A stretch of DNA of 64,000 nt from Zunongwangia endophytica. GTDB lineage: Bacteria > Bacteroidota > Bacteroidia > Flavobacteriales > Flavobacteriaceae. Both the position numbers and the translations under genes were made by a program. The notes beneath the pieces are model-generated. The model was not told where the DNA came from. It ran no database searches and saw only the letters and a program-made list of their open reading frames with translations. Below, piece after piece: positions 36,582 to 44,945 of this stretch (its first letter is position 1; the number at the start of each line of letters is the position of its first letter). The stretch spans positions 1-64,000 of the forward strand of contig NZ_JAUFPZ010000002.1 of the NCBI RefSeq assembly GCF_030409505.1, given 5' to 3'.

Positions 36582-36947
36582 TTATTGCTTCTCTTTATTT
36601 TCAATAATTTCTAGAATTTCTCTCAATTCTTCAGCACTAATTTTTTCTTCTTTAGCAAAAAAGGAAACCATGCTTTTATAACTATTGTCAAAAAAACGTT
36701 TAGTAGCGATATTCATAAACTGTTTCCTATACGCTTCTTTGGTAATAATTGGATAATATTGATGCGTTTTACCGTAGGCTTTATAAGAAACATATTTTTT
36801 TTCTTCAAGATTTCTTACGATGGTAGAAACCGTATTATAATGAAGTTTTTGTTCTTTAATATGCGGGATAATTTCTTTAACGAAAGCTTCCTCGAGCTTC
36901 CATATAATCCGCATAATTTCTTCTTCTTTATTCGTTAACTTTTCCAT
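36582..36947 (-). CDS. BlaI/MecI-family transcriptional repressor
   Basis: A 121-residue winged-helix repressor (LTNKEEEIMRIIWKLEEAFVKEI, LHYNTVSTIVRNLEEKKYVSY, HQYYPIITKEAYRKQFM) with a C-terminal dimerisation region. Family members bind promoter palindromes and are inactivated by cleavage through an M56 peptidase; such a peptidase is encoded in the same operon. A palindrome TAGTTTTCAAACTA lies 49 bases upstream and a near-identical one precedes the gene at 37027-38022, giving a likely two-promoter regulon. Confidence 0.92.
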   Translation of the reverse strand: MEKLTNKEEEIMRIIWKLEEAFVKEIIPHIKEQKLHYNTVSTIVRNLEEKKYVSYKAYGKTHQYYPIITKEAYRKQFMNIATKRFFDNSYKSMVSFFAKEEKISAEELREILEIIENKEKQ

Positions 36948-36978
36948 GTCGATGTCTATCTTCAGATATGTAGATGAT

Positions 36979-37019
36979 AAATATAACGAAAAAAATAGTT
37001 TTCAAACTAAAAAAGTAGT
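36979..37019 (-). promoter_or_regulatory. Composite operator/promoter of the blaI operon
   Basis: On the plus strand: AAATATAACG (36979-36988), seven bases, TAGTTTTCAAACTA (36996-37009), five bases, GTAGT (37015-37019). Read toward blaI it is a palindrome followed by TTATATTT, which resembles the -7 element. The same 41-bp arrangement recurs at 38028-38068. Likely BlaI-type operator overlapping the promoter. Confidence 0.75.
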
Positions 37020-37026
37020 AATTATT

Positions 37027-38022
37027 TTAAAGCGCGTAATTTAGTGGTAAGGATAAGGACATTCTCGCCTGTCCCATTGCGCCAGAAATATTGAAAGCTC
37101 GAGTAGGAGTGAAGTTTCCAAATTTGTCAATATAAAACGGACTTTTATATATAAGACCAGATTGCTGGTTTTTATGCAGTATGCTAATCGTGTCTTTTGT
37201 CATTGCCACTTTTGTAAATTGATCTGCCTGCTGAATATCGAAATACTTATATTGTGGTACTTCAAATCTCTCGTAGAAAATTCTAAAATCATCTTGAGCA
37301 AGGTTTCTCTTTGATAGGGAGCGCATAAACTGAAGCAAGGATCCTTCAAAAGCTTCCTCACGATTTTTTAAATGGCGTCTTCTTGGTTTCTCATTTTGTT
37401 CTTTATAAAAGCTGCTTCCTTCATAAAAGGTGTATTCAATCAAATAAAGACCAGAACTTCCTGTACTAAATTTGATAGTAAAATCTATAAGCTCATATTC
37501 TATAAAATAGCCCAGATGATTATTTTTAATTATTAGCGGTTCTTTCGCATACGCAATGAGTTCGTTTTGTGAAGGGGTATATTTAAGTTTAATCGCATCT
37601 TCATTCAATATTTTACATTTTAACGCAGCAGTTGTATGCCCCAAAAATTCTCTGCGGAAGTAATTAAGTTTTCTTTTGCGAGACCAGGGATCGGTTTCCA
37701 GGACTACCGTGCCCAGCTCATCCATACTTTCTTCAAGAAAAACAATTGGATAATTTTTATCCTTGAAAACTGAAATATTAGGTACTGTCCTTGTTTTAAA
37801 TCCGATGGATCTAAAAATTAATGGTGAAATGTTAGAAGATGAATTCTCGATTTTGAAGTAACCTTTCGTATTGCTAACAGTACCAAGACTGGTACCGTCA
37901 AAATAAATTGAAACCGACTGAACAGCTGTTGAATCTTTTGCATTTAGAACTCTTCCAGTATACACTTCCTGAGCCTGAATATGAAATGAAAATAAAATAG
38001 CTAAGAGTAAAAGTCGTTTCAT
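37027..38022 (-). CDS. Secreted protein with carboxypeptidase-regulatory-like domain
   Basis: A 331-residue exported protein: signal peptide (ending IQAQ), a CarboxypepD-regulatory-like beta-sandwich (about 20-95, TGRVLNAKDSTAVQSVSIYFDGTSLGTV, GYFKIENSSS, LIFRSIGFKTRTV) and a longer beta-rich C-terminal part of unknown fold (WSRKRKLNYFRREFLGH, GYFIEYELIDFTIKF, GLIYKSPFYIDKFGNF). Such proteins sit in the envelope of Bacteroidota. Its promoter carries the same palindrome as blaI, five bases before the ATG, so its transcript may be almost leaderless and BlaI-repressed. Confidence 0.78.
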   Translation of the reverse strand: MKRLLLLAILFSFHIQAQEVYTGRVLNAKDSTAVQSVSIYFDGTSLGTVSNTKGYFKIENSSSNISPLIFRSIGFKTRTVPNISVFKDKNYPIVFLEESMDELGTVVLETDPWSRKRKLNYFRREFLGHTTAALKCKILNEDAIKLKYTPSQNELIAYAKEPLIIKNNHLGYFIEYELIDFTIKFSTGSSGLYLIEYTFYEGSSFYKEQNEKPRRRHLKNREEAFEGSLLQFMRSLSKRNLAQDDFRIFYERFEVPQYKYFDIQQADQFTKVAMTKDTISILHKNQQSGLIYKSPFYIDKFGNFTPTRAFNISGAMGQARMSLSLPLNYAL

Positions 38023-38027
38023 AAATT

Positions 38028-38068
38028 AAATATAACGGTTTTTTTAGTTTTTAAACTATATGTGTAGT
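38028..38068 (-). promoter_or_regulatory. Second copy of the BlaI-type composite operator/promoter
   Basis: On the plus strand: AAATATAACG (38028-38037), seven bases, TAGTTTTTAAACTA (38045-38058), five bases, GTAGT (38064-38068). It is identical in spacing to the copy at 36979-37019, with one palindrome base different. The bases between the blocks are unrelated, which argues for selection on the blocks rather than a recent duplication. It sits at the start of the gene at 37027-38022. Confidence 0.75.
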
Positions 38069-38134
38069 TTTTAATTCAGTATTTCATTAATAGAATAGCT
38101 TTAAAGTTTAAGTTATATTAGCACAAAAAAGTGT

Positions 38135-39082
38135 ATGGATATTGTTTACATACTAATTGGTTTAGTGTTATTAGTGGTAGGTGGTGAGTTTTTAGTAAGA
38201 TCATCTGTCGCTCTTTCTTTTAAGATGAATATCTCTCGTATGGTCATTGGGCTAACGGTAGTTTCTTTTGCGACATCAGCACCAGAATTATTAGTGAGCT
38301 TGCAGGCAGCGATGGAAGGATTTTCAGATATTTCTTTAGGGAATATTATCGGCTCTAATATTGCTAATATTGGTTTGGTTTTAGGGATCACAGCGCTTAT
38401 TTCTCCCATTGCGGTAGATAGTGACTTCTATAAGTTTAATTGGCCGGTGATGATGATCTTTTCATTTGCATTATTTTTCTTCTTACTTAATGGGGAAGAT
38501 ATAGACCGGTTAGAAGGTGGAGCTTTAGTACTTGGACTACTAATTTATCTACTTTTCTTGATTATTCGTAGTAGAAAGGTAAAGGAAAATGTAGTAGAAG
38601 AGGTAGATGAAAGCCTAGAAGGCACTTCCTGGTTTAAGATTATTATCTGGTTAGTAATTGGCGGAGCGGCCTTGTATGGAGGATCAGAATTATTAGTAGA
38701 TGGATCGGTTGCGTTGGCGAGAGACTTAGGCGTTAGTGAAAGAATTATTTCTGTAACAATGATCGCTATAGGTACCAGTATTCCCGAGCTTGCTGCATCG
38801 GTAATAGCAGCCTTAAAGAAAGAGAAAGCCCTATCTTTTGGTAATTTGATAGGTTCCAATATTTTTAATATAGCTTCAGTATTAGGTATAACTGCTTTAA
38901 TTAAACCGATCGTGATGCAATCTCAGGAAGTTTTGAGCAATGATATTTATTGGATGATTGCCTTTTCTTTCATACTAGTTCCCATGGCTTTTATTCCGAA
39001 GAAATTTCTATTTGGAAGAGTTAAAGGCCTAGTTATTCTAACCGGATATTCGGTATTTCTTTATATCACTATTTTTAGGTAA
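38135..39082 (+). CDS. Calcium/sodium antiporter (CaCA family, YrbG-like)
   Basis: A 315-residue inner-membrane cation exchanger with about ten spans and the two inverted alpha repeats typical of the family: VVSFATSAPELLVSL...GNIIGSNIANIGLVLG and IAIGTSIPELAASV...GNLIGSNIFNIASVLG. The acidic residues of both PEL motifs coordinate the cation. Full length. It is divergent from the BlaI-regulated gene but more than 60 bases beyond the palindrome. Confidence 0.93.
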   Translation: MDIVYILIGLVLLVVGGEFLVRSSVALSFKMNISRMVIGLTVVSFATSAPELLVSLQAAMEGFSDISLGNIIGSNIANIGLVLGITALISPIAVDSDFYKFNWPVMMIFSFALFFFLLNGEDIDRLEGGALVLGLLIYLLFLIIRSRKVKENVVEEVDESLEGTSWFKIIIWLVIGGAALYGGSELLVDGSVALARDLGVSERIISVTMIAIGTSIPELAASVIAALKKEKALSFGNLIGSNIFNIASVLGITALIKPIVMQSQEVLSNDIYWMIAFSFILVPMAFIPKKFLFGRVKGLVILTGYSVFLYITIFR

Positions 39083-39267
39083 CAGCTTTTGATAATAGAA
39101 AATAGAGCATGAGACGCCATAAATTAGTCGTCTGAATCACCAATCTTGATTCTTATTTGGTGATCTGATTGCAGATTTTAGTACTTCTGTTTCAATTTTT
39201 GGCCTTTATTGAAAAATTGTTTCAAACAGCCTAATTTCAGTATTTAATAAAATTAGTGCAATAAAAA

Positions 39268-39290
39268 AGGCGTTTCTGAAAGAAACGCCT
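39268..39290 (-). terminator. Terminator of the GSII gene
   Basis: AGGCGTTTC (39268-39276) and GAAACGCCT (39282-39290) form a 9-bp stem with loop TGAAA. On the minus strand the stem is followed by a T-rich run, so it ends glutamine synthetase transcripts. Confidence 0.85.
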
Positions 39291-39327
39291 AATCTAAGAT
39301 TATTACAATCTAGCCTAAATCTGTTAT

Positions 39328-40338
39328 TTATTCTGCATTTTTAACCGTCTTAATAATACGGCTTGCAATTTTATAAGGATCACCATTAGAAGATGGCCTT
39401 CTATCTTCTAACCATCCTTTCCATCCGCGCTCTACAGTTGCGATTGGAATACGGATTGATGCTCCACGATCAGAAATTCCGTAGCTAAAGTCGTGGATAG
39501 AAGCAGTTTCGTGCTTACCAGTTAAACGCATGTGGTTATCTGCACCGTAAACGTCGATGTGTTCTTTTACAACTGGACGGAAAGCTTCACAAATTTTCTC
39601 GTAAGTTTCACGGTTTCCAGCATTTCTTAAAGTTGAGTTAGAGAAGTTGGCGTGCATACCACTACCATTCCAATCTAAATCGCCTAATGGTTTTGGATGA
39701 AGATCAATTGCAATTCCGTATTGCTCACCTATTCTTTCTAACAAATATCTTGCAACCCAAATCTCGTCACCAGCAGCTGCAGCTCCTTTAGCGAAAATTT
39801 GATATTCCCACTGTCCGGCAGCAACCTCACCATTAATACCTTCTACGTTTAATCCAGCTTCAAGGCAAACATCTAAATGCTCCTCAACGATAGATCTACC
39901 ATAGGCATTGTTTGCACCTACAGAACAGTAATAAGGTCCTTGTGGTCGTGGATATCCATTAGCTGGGAAACCTAAAGGTTTACCTGTTTCAGTATCAATA
40001 AGGAAGTATTCTTGTTCAAATCCAAACCAGAAATCATCATCCTCATCGTCTATAGTAGCTCTTCCATTAGTTTCGTGAGGTGTACTATCTGAATTAAGTA
40101 CTTCGCACATTACTAAGAATCCATTTTTACGTTGTGGATCTGGACATATAAATACTGGCTTTAATAAACAGTCAGAAGCATTTCCTTCAGCTTGTCCTGT
40201 AGAAGAACCATCAAAAGACCATACCTCACAATCTTCTAACTTTCCTGAAAAATCAGTTACTACTTTTGTTTTACCACGTAACTTCTGAGTTGGCTTACTA
40301 CCATCAAGCCATATATACTCCAACTTTGATTTGGTCAT
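39328..40338 (-). CDS. Glutamine synthetase, GSII (eukaryotic-type) family
   Basis: Makes glutamine from glutamate, ammonia and ATP in the cytoplasm. At 336 residues it matches the short GSII type. The beta-grasp N-terminus (LEYIWLDGSKPTQKLRGKT, WSFDGSSTGQAEG) precedes the catalytic domain with FGFEQEYFLID, INGEVAAGQWEYQI, GSGMHANFSN and DRGASIRIPIATVERGWKGW. It is divergent from a GSIII gene and shares with it a 224-base promoter region containing a 23-bp palindrome, implying joint nitrogen control. Confidence 0.95.
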   Translation of the reverse strand: MTKSKLEYIWLDGSKPTQKLRGKTKVVTDFSGKLEDCEVWSFDGSSTGQAEGNASDCLLKPVFICPDPQRKNGFLVMCEVLNSDSTPHETNGRATIDDEDDDFWFGFEQEYFLIDTETGKPLGFPANGYPRPQGPYYCSVGANNAYGRSIVEEHLDVCLEAGLNVEGINGEVAAGQWEYQIFAKGAAAAGDEIWVARYLLERIGEQYGIAIDLHPKPLGDLDWNGSGMHANFSNSTLRNAGNRETYEKICEAFRPVVKEHIDVYGADNHMRLTGKHETASIHDFSYGISDRGASIRIPIATVERGWKGWLEDRRPSSNGDPYKIASRIIKTVKNAE

Positions 40339-40380
40339 AATCTAATTCGTTTTTTTATAAAATTGAACGTCTAAGGTTAA

Positions 40381-40388
40381 CAAAAATA
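40381..40388 (-). promoter_or_regulatory. Candidate -7 element of GSII
   Basis: On the minus strand TATTTTTG fits the TAnnTTTG consensus, 42 bases before the ATG. The palindrome at 40456-40478 begins 67 bases further upstream, the same gap as for the glnK promoter. Confidence 0.4.
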
Positions 40389-40455
40389 TAATTTTTTGAA
40401 TAAAATGTATATTTTTTTAGGGTGCATTTATTGAGAATTTTCAATTTGTAAATAA

Positions 40456-40478
40456 TACCCCCTAATTTTTAGGGGGTA
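40456..40478. promoter_or_regulatory. Nitrogen-gene palindrome, copy 1 (TACCCC-N11-GGGGTA)
   Basis: TACCCCCTAA and TTAGGGGGTA are perfect 10-bp inverted arms around three T. It lies between the divergent GSII and GSIII genes. The same TACCCC-N11-GGGGTA pattern lies upstream of glnK-amtB. It is probably the binding site of a shared nitrogen regulator, whose identity is not evident here. Confidence 0.7.
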
Positions 40479-40521
40479 AACATTATTTAATGTTTTTCAA
40501 GGTGTTGTAGTGAGAAATATT

Positions 40522-40529
40522 TAAATTTG
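40522..40529 (+). promoter_or_regulatory. Candidate -7 element of GSIII
   Basis: TAAATTTG matches TAnnTTTG and is 33 bases before the ATG. The palindrome ends 43 bases upstream, a position suitable for an activator. Confidence 0.45.
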
Positions 40530-40562
40530 ATCGTAATATTTTATTAATCATAATAGCTTAAC

Positions 40563-42749
40563 ATGTCAACACTTAGATTTAAGGCAATAGAAGAAACCTT
40601 TAACCGAAAATCTGTAAATATCGAAGAGCCAGGAAGGCGCTCAGCGATTTTTGGAAGTAATGTCTTTAATGAGTCGGTTATGAAGCAGTATTTAACCAAA
40701 GAAGCATATAATAATGTGATGGATGCTGTGAAGACCGGAGCGAAAATTAACCGAACAGTAGCCGATCATATTTCTGCTGGAATGAAAGAATGGTCTATTA
40801 ATAAGGGAGTTACTCATTATACGCACTGGTTTCAGCCTTTAACAGGAGCAACAGCTGAAAAGCATGATGCATTTTTTGAAACTATAGGTGATGGACTAGC
40901 GATAGAAAAATTTGGCGGAGGATCTTTGGTTCAGCAAGAGCCAGATGCTTCCAGTTTTCCAAACGGTGGAATTAGAAATACCTTTGAAGCTCGAGGATAT
41001 ACCGCATGGGATCCTACTTCACCGGCATTTATTTGGGGAACAACTTTATGTATTCCAACAGTTTTTGTTTCGTATACGGGCGAGGCTTTAGACTATAAAA
41101 CACCACTTCTTAGAGCTTTACAAGCAGTAGACCAGGCGGCAACAGATGTTGCAAAATATTTCGATAAAAATGTTTCTAAGGTGAATGCTACTTTAGGTTG
41201 GGAGCAGGAATATTTTCTTGTAGATTCAGCTTTAGCAGCGACTCGACCAGATATTCAATTAGCAGGTCGTACACTTTTAGGACATTCTCCAGCAAAAGGG
41301 CAGCAATTAGACGATCATTATTTTGGATCTATTCCATCACGTGTCTTAGCCTATATGAGAGATTTGGAGATCGAGTGTATGCGTTTAGGAATTCCGGTGA
41401 AAACCAGACATAACGAAGTTGCTCCAAATCAATTTGAGTTAGCACCAATTTTTGAGGAAGCTAACCTTGCGGTAGATCATAATTCATTAATTATGGATGT
41501 GATGAATAAGATTGCCGAGCGTCACCATTTTGTGGTGTTAATGCACGAAAAACCATTTGCCGGAATAAACGGAAGTGGAAAACACAATAACTGGTCTTTA
41601 GGAACTGATACGGGCATTAATCTTTTATCTCCCGGTAAAACTCCTATGAAGAATCTTCAGTTTTTAACCTTCTTCATTAATACGATCAAAGCAGTTTGCG
41701 ATAATGAAGAATTATTAAGAGCTTCTATTGCAAGTGCATCTAACGATCACCGTTTAGGAGCGAACGAAGCACCACCAGCAATTATTTCAGTATTTATTGG
41801 TAGTCAGTTAACGGCTGTCTTGGATGAGTTGGAAAAAGTAACTTCCGGGAAATTATCTCCGCAGGAAAAAACAGAATTGAAACTAAATGTTGTAGGGAAA
41901 ATTCCAGAAATTCTTTTAGATAACACCGATCGTAACCGTACTTCTTCTTTCGCATTTACAGGTAATAAATTTGAATTTAGAGCCGTAGGATCTACTGCCA
42001 ACTGTGCAAATCCTATGACAGTACTTAATGCGATAATGGCTAAGCAGTTAAAAGACTTTAAAGTTGAGGTTGATAAGCTGATTAAGGATAAGAAAATGAA
42101 GAAAGACGATGCTATCTTCAATGTTCTTAGAGAGTATATCAAGAAAAGTAAAAAGATTAGATTTGAAGGTGATGGTTACGGAGAAGCTTGGGAAAAAGAG
42201 GCTGAAAAACGTGGCTTAAGCAATAATAAAAACACTCCAGAAGCATTAAAAGCTCAAATTTCTAAAAAAGCGATTAAGCTTTATGAAGAATTAGGAGTGA
42301 TGAATACTGTAGAAGTTGAAGCTCGCCACGAAATCGAATTGGAAGAATACGCAATGCGCATCCAGATCGAAGGCAGAGTGCTAGGTGATATTGCAAGAAA
42401 TCATGTAATCCCAACCGCAATTAGATACCAAAATGTTTTGATTAAAAACGTTACTGGTTTAAAAAGTATCTACGGCGAAGATTTTAAAAAGTACGCTGAA
42501 GAACAATTAGACTTGGTTGAAAAAGTTTCTAACCATATCGCAGTAATTAACAGTAAAGTGAGCGCTATGATCGAAGCTCGAAAAGTAGCGAACAAATACG
42601 AAGATATTCAGAAGAAAGCAGAATCTTATTGTCACGAAGTAAAACCGTTTTTTGATGAAATTCGCTACCATTGCGATAAATTAGAATTACTGGTTGATAA
42701 TGAAATCTGGCCACTTACTAAATATAGAGAGTTGTTATTTACTCGATAA
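40563..42749 (+). CDS. glnN: Glutamine synthetase, GSIII family
   Basis: The long (728-residue) type III glutamine synthetase common in Bacteroidota and cyanobacteria. Features include the GSIII-specific N-terminus (SAIFGSNVFNESVMKQYL), HYTHWFQPLTGATAEKHDAF, GWEQEYFLVD, TRHNEVAPNQFELAPIFE, HEKPFAGINGSGKHNNWS and NRTSSFAFTGNKFEFRAVGS. It is complete and ends before a strong terminator. Having both GSII and GSIII back to back suggests the two enzymes are used under different nitrogen supply from one control region. Confidence 0.96.
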   Translation: MSTLRFKAIEETFNRKSVNIEEPGRRSAIFGSNVFNESVMKQYLTKEAYNNVMDAVKTGAKINRTVADHISAGMKEWSINKGVTHYTHWFQPLTGATAEKHDAFFETIGDGLAIEKFGGGSLVQQEPDASSFPNGGIRNTFEARGYTAWDPTSPAFIWGTTLCIPTVFVSYTGEALDYKTPLLRALQAVDQAATDVAKYFDKNVSKVNATLGWEQEYFLVDSALAATRPDIQLAGRTLLGHSPAKGQQLDDHYFGSIPSRVLAYMRDLEIECMRLGIPVKTRHNEVAPNQFELAPIFEEANLAVDHNSLIMDVMNKIAERHHFVVLMHEKPFAGINGSGKHNNWSLGTDTGINLLSPGKTPMKNLQFLTFFINTIKAVCDNEELLRASIASASNDHRLGANEAPPAIISVFIGSQLTAVLDELEKVTSGKLSPQEKTELKLNVVGKIPEILLDNTDRNRTSSFAFTGNKFEFRAVGSTANCANPMTVLNAIMAKQLKDFKVEVDKLIKDKKMKKDDAIFNVLREYIKKSKKIRFEGDGYGEAWEKEAEKRGLSNNKNTPEALKAQISKKAIKLYEELGVMNTVEVEARHEIELEEYAMRIQIEGRVLGDIARNHVIPTAIRYQNVLIKNVTGLKSIYGEDFKKYAEEQLDLVEKVSNHIAVINSKVSAMIEARKVANKYEDIQKKAESYCHEVKPFFDEIRYHCDKLELLVDNEIWPLTKYRELLFTR

Positions 42750-42785
42750 TCGAGAATAAAAATATAAGGCTTGCCTTGCAATAAG

Positions 42786-42833
42786 TATCTAGCAAAAGTC
42801 TCATGGGATCGCCTATAGGTGGTTTACTAGATA
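42786..42833 (+). repeat. Imperfect inverted repeat after GSIII
   Basis: TATCTAGCAAA (42786-42796) and TTTACTAGATA (42823-42833) pair with one mismatch around 26 bases. It lies between the GSIII stop and its terminator and may extend the folded 3' end of the transcript. Confidence 0.4.
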
Positions 42834-42856
42834 GGATTAGATAACTTAATCATAAA

Positions 42857-42887
42857 AGCTCTGCGAAACGCAGGGCTTTTTCTTTTT
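42857..42887 (+). terminator. Terminator of GSIII
   Basis: AGCTCTGCG (42857-42865), loop AAA, CGCAGGGCT (42869-42877, one G-T pair), followed by TTTTCTTTTT. Confidence 0.85.
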
Positions 42888-42916
42888 ATAAACTTCTTAA
42901 AGAATTTAAAACTGAT

Positions 42917-42924
42917 TATCTTTG
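42917..42924 (+). promoter_or_regulatory. Candidate -7 element of purM
   Basis: TATCTTTG fits TAnnTTTG, 17 bases before the ATG at 42942, giving a short leader. Confidence 0.5.
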
Positions 42925-42941
42925 ACGTCTAAACCAAATTC

Positions 42942-44120
42942 ATGAGTCAGGACGTAAGTAAAAGGTATAGTCAGCGTGGTGTTTCAGCAGGTAAAGAAGA
43001 TGTGCACAACGCGATTAAAAATGTAGATAAAGGACTTTTTCCTAAAGCATTTTGTAAAATAGTTCCCGATTACCTAACTGGTGATGAAGATTACTGCGTA
43101 ATTATGCACGCCGACGGAGCAGGTACAAAATCTTCACTAGCTTACATGTACTGGAAAGAAACCGGAGATCTTTCGGTTTGGAAAGGTATTGCACAAGATG
43201 CCTTGATCATGAATATTGACGACTTACTTTGTGTTGGTGCAACTAATAAAATCTTACTTTCTTCTACAATTGGTAGAAATAAAAGTTTGGTTCCGGGAGA
43301 AGTAATTTCAGCAATTATTAACGGAACTGAAGAATTGATTGCCGATCTTAAAGAATTTGGTGTAGAAATTCATTCTACCGGTGGGGAAACTGCAGATGTT
43401 GGAGATTTGGTAAGAACTATTATTGTAGATTCTACGGTAACTGCTAGAATGAAGCGCAGTGAAGTAATCGACAATAAAAATATTGAACCGGGAGATGTTA
43501 TTGTTGGTTTAGCTTCTTATGGACAGGCTACTTACGAGAAAGAATACAACGGAGGGATGGGCAGTAACGGTTTAACCTCTGCACGTCACGATGTTTTTGC
43601 AAAGATTTTAGCTGAAAAATATCCTGAAAGTTTTGATGCTTCTATCCCGAATGAGTTGGTATACTCCGGAAGCAAAAAATTAACAGATACCGTTGAAGAT
43701 GCTCCGCTTGATGCCGGTAAATTGGTGTTATCGCCAACCAGAACTTATGCTCCCGTAATTCAGAAAATATTATCGAAATTCAGCAATAAGGAAATCCACG
43801 GAATGGTGCACTGTAGTGGAGGAGCGCAAACCAAAATTCTTCATTTTATAGACAATCTTCATATTGTTAAGGATAACCTTTTTGAAGTTCCGCCGCTTTT
43901 CAAATTAATTCAGCAGGAAAGTAAAACCGATTGGAAAGAAATGTACCAGGTTTTTAATATGGGACATCGTATGGAAATCTACGTGAAACCAGAGCATGCT
44001 GAGGATATCATCGCGATTTCAAAATCTTTTAATATTGATGCACAGATTGTTGGAAGAGTAGAAGCTTCAGATAAGAAATCACTTACTATTAATAGCGAAT
44101 TTGGAGAGTTTAATTATTAA
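42942..44120 (+). CDS. purM: Phosphoribosylformylglycinamidine cyclo-ligase (AIR synthetase)
   Basis: Purine-biosynthesis enzyme that closes the imidazole ring of AIR using ATP. At 392 residues it is the longer Bacteroidota form. The PurM fold is seen in YSQRGVSAGKEDV, HADGAGTKSSLAYMYWKETG, IAQDALIMNIDDLLCVGA, HSTGGETADVGDLVRT, PGDVIVGLASYGQ and MGSNGLTSAR. Single gene with its own promoter. Confidence 0.93.
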   Translation: MSQDVSKRYSQRGVSAGKEDVHNAIKNVDKGLFPKAFCKIVPDYLTGDEDYCVIMHADGAGTKSSLAYMYWKETGDLSVWKGIAQDALIMNIDDLLCVGATNKILLSSTIGRNKSLVPGEVISAIINGTEELIADLKEFGVEIHSTGGETADVGDLVRTIIVDSTVTARMKRSEVIDNKNIEPGDVIVGLASYGQATYEKEYNGGMGSNGLTSARHDVFAKILAEKYPESFDASIPNELVYSGSKKLTDTVEDAPLDAGKLVLSPTRTYAPVIQKILSKFSNKEIHGMVHCSGGAQTKILHFIDNLHIVKDNLFEVPPLFKLIQQESKTDWKEMYQVFNMGHRMEIYVKPEHAEDIIAISKSFNIDAQIVGRVEASDKKSLTINSEFGEFNY

Positions 44121-44212
44121 TAATTCAATTTTTCACTCTAAAAATAAAGATTAACGCCAAAGAAAATTGCGATAGCATCAATTTCGCTACTTTTTTATCT
44201 TAAACCTTTGTT

Positions 44213-44220
44213 TATATTTG
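44213..44220 (+). promoter_or_regulatory. Candidate -7 element of the 44241 gene
   Basis: TATATTTG is an exact TAnnTTTG match, 20 bases before the ATG. Confidence 0.5.
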
Positions 44221-44240
44221 CCTCCAAACGAGGCCGATAA

Positions 44241-44930
44241 ATGGAAGAGAGTAGAAGGTTTATTGCACTATCTATAGTTTTTTGGGTATTACTAAATTTT
44301 ACGACACTATTAGTTTTTGATGATGAGTTTGGGCGATGGATGCGCTTCATTACTTCTGCATTTTATTTAATTGCCTTAGTATTTATCAACACTTATGGTT
44401 GGAGATTATTTCTCGCTTTTTTCTTATTTGCTATTTGTGACTTTTCAGTAATATTTTATGAAGATCCTACTTTCAATGCAGCGGCCTTTATCAGTAGAGG
44501 TTTGGCCTTTATCACTGTAAGTAGTATTGGTTTTGTTAGATTAAATCGATTTCGGATTTCGAAAATAGAGTTGGCTGTTGGGCTTATACTTGTTGGTATA
44601 AATTGCTTTTTGCTGTTTGAGCTGGAAAGTATGATGACGCTTCATGATCACGAAGAATTGGGGAAGGCAGCCTTTTATGGCTTTGCAGGGATAACAATTA
44701 TTACGATGATCATTGCAGTTTCTTATAATAATCGATTCAATAATAAAAAGAGTCTTTTTTACTTAGGCGCGGTTCTATGGATGATTCTTTCTGATCTTTC
44801 CTTTTTTATATCTTATTATTTAGATTTTTCAATATTCAATTATCCAGACCGTATTTTTAATATCTTGGGATCTGGATTTCTTGCGCTCTTTGCGACAACT
44901 ACCTATAAAGAGAAATTAGAATTATTTTGA
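44241..44930 (+). CDS. Hypothetical multi-span membrane protein
   Basis: A 229-residue protein, almost entirely hydrophobic, with about eight predicted spans (IALSIVFWVLLNFTTLLVF, ITSAFYLIALVFINTYGW, ELAVGLILVGINCFLLF, LFYLGAVLWMILSDLSFFISYY). It may belong to the YhhN/TMEM86 lysoplasmalogenase-like class by size and span layout, but I do not recognise diagnostic motifs. Single gene with a good -7 element, convergent with the ABC genes. Confidence 0.65.
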   Translation: MEESRRFIALSIVFWVLLNFTTLLVFDDEFGRWMRFITSAFYLIALVFINTYGWRLFLAFFLFAICDFSVIFYEDPTFNAAAFISRGLAFITVSSIGFVRLNRFRISKIELAVGLILVGINCFLLFELESMMTLHDHEELGKAAFYGFAGITIITMIIAVSYNNRFNNKKSLFYLGAVLWMILSDLSFFISYYLDFSIFNYPDRIFNILGSGFLALFATTTYKEKLELF

Positions 44931-44945
44931 CTAAATTTCAAAAAA

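Noticed and set aside
33614..36947. Beta-lactam resistance locus
   Set aside because: BlaI and M56 proteins are present, but there is no beta-lactamase and no penicillin-binding sensor domain, so resistance is not supported.
41198..41413. Plus-strand frame inside GSIII
   Set aside because: It lies wholly within the GSIII coding sequence in another frame and has no protein-like features.
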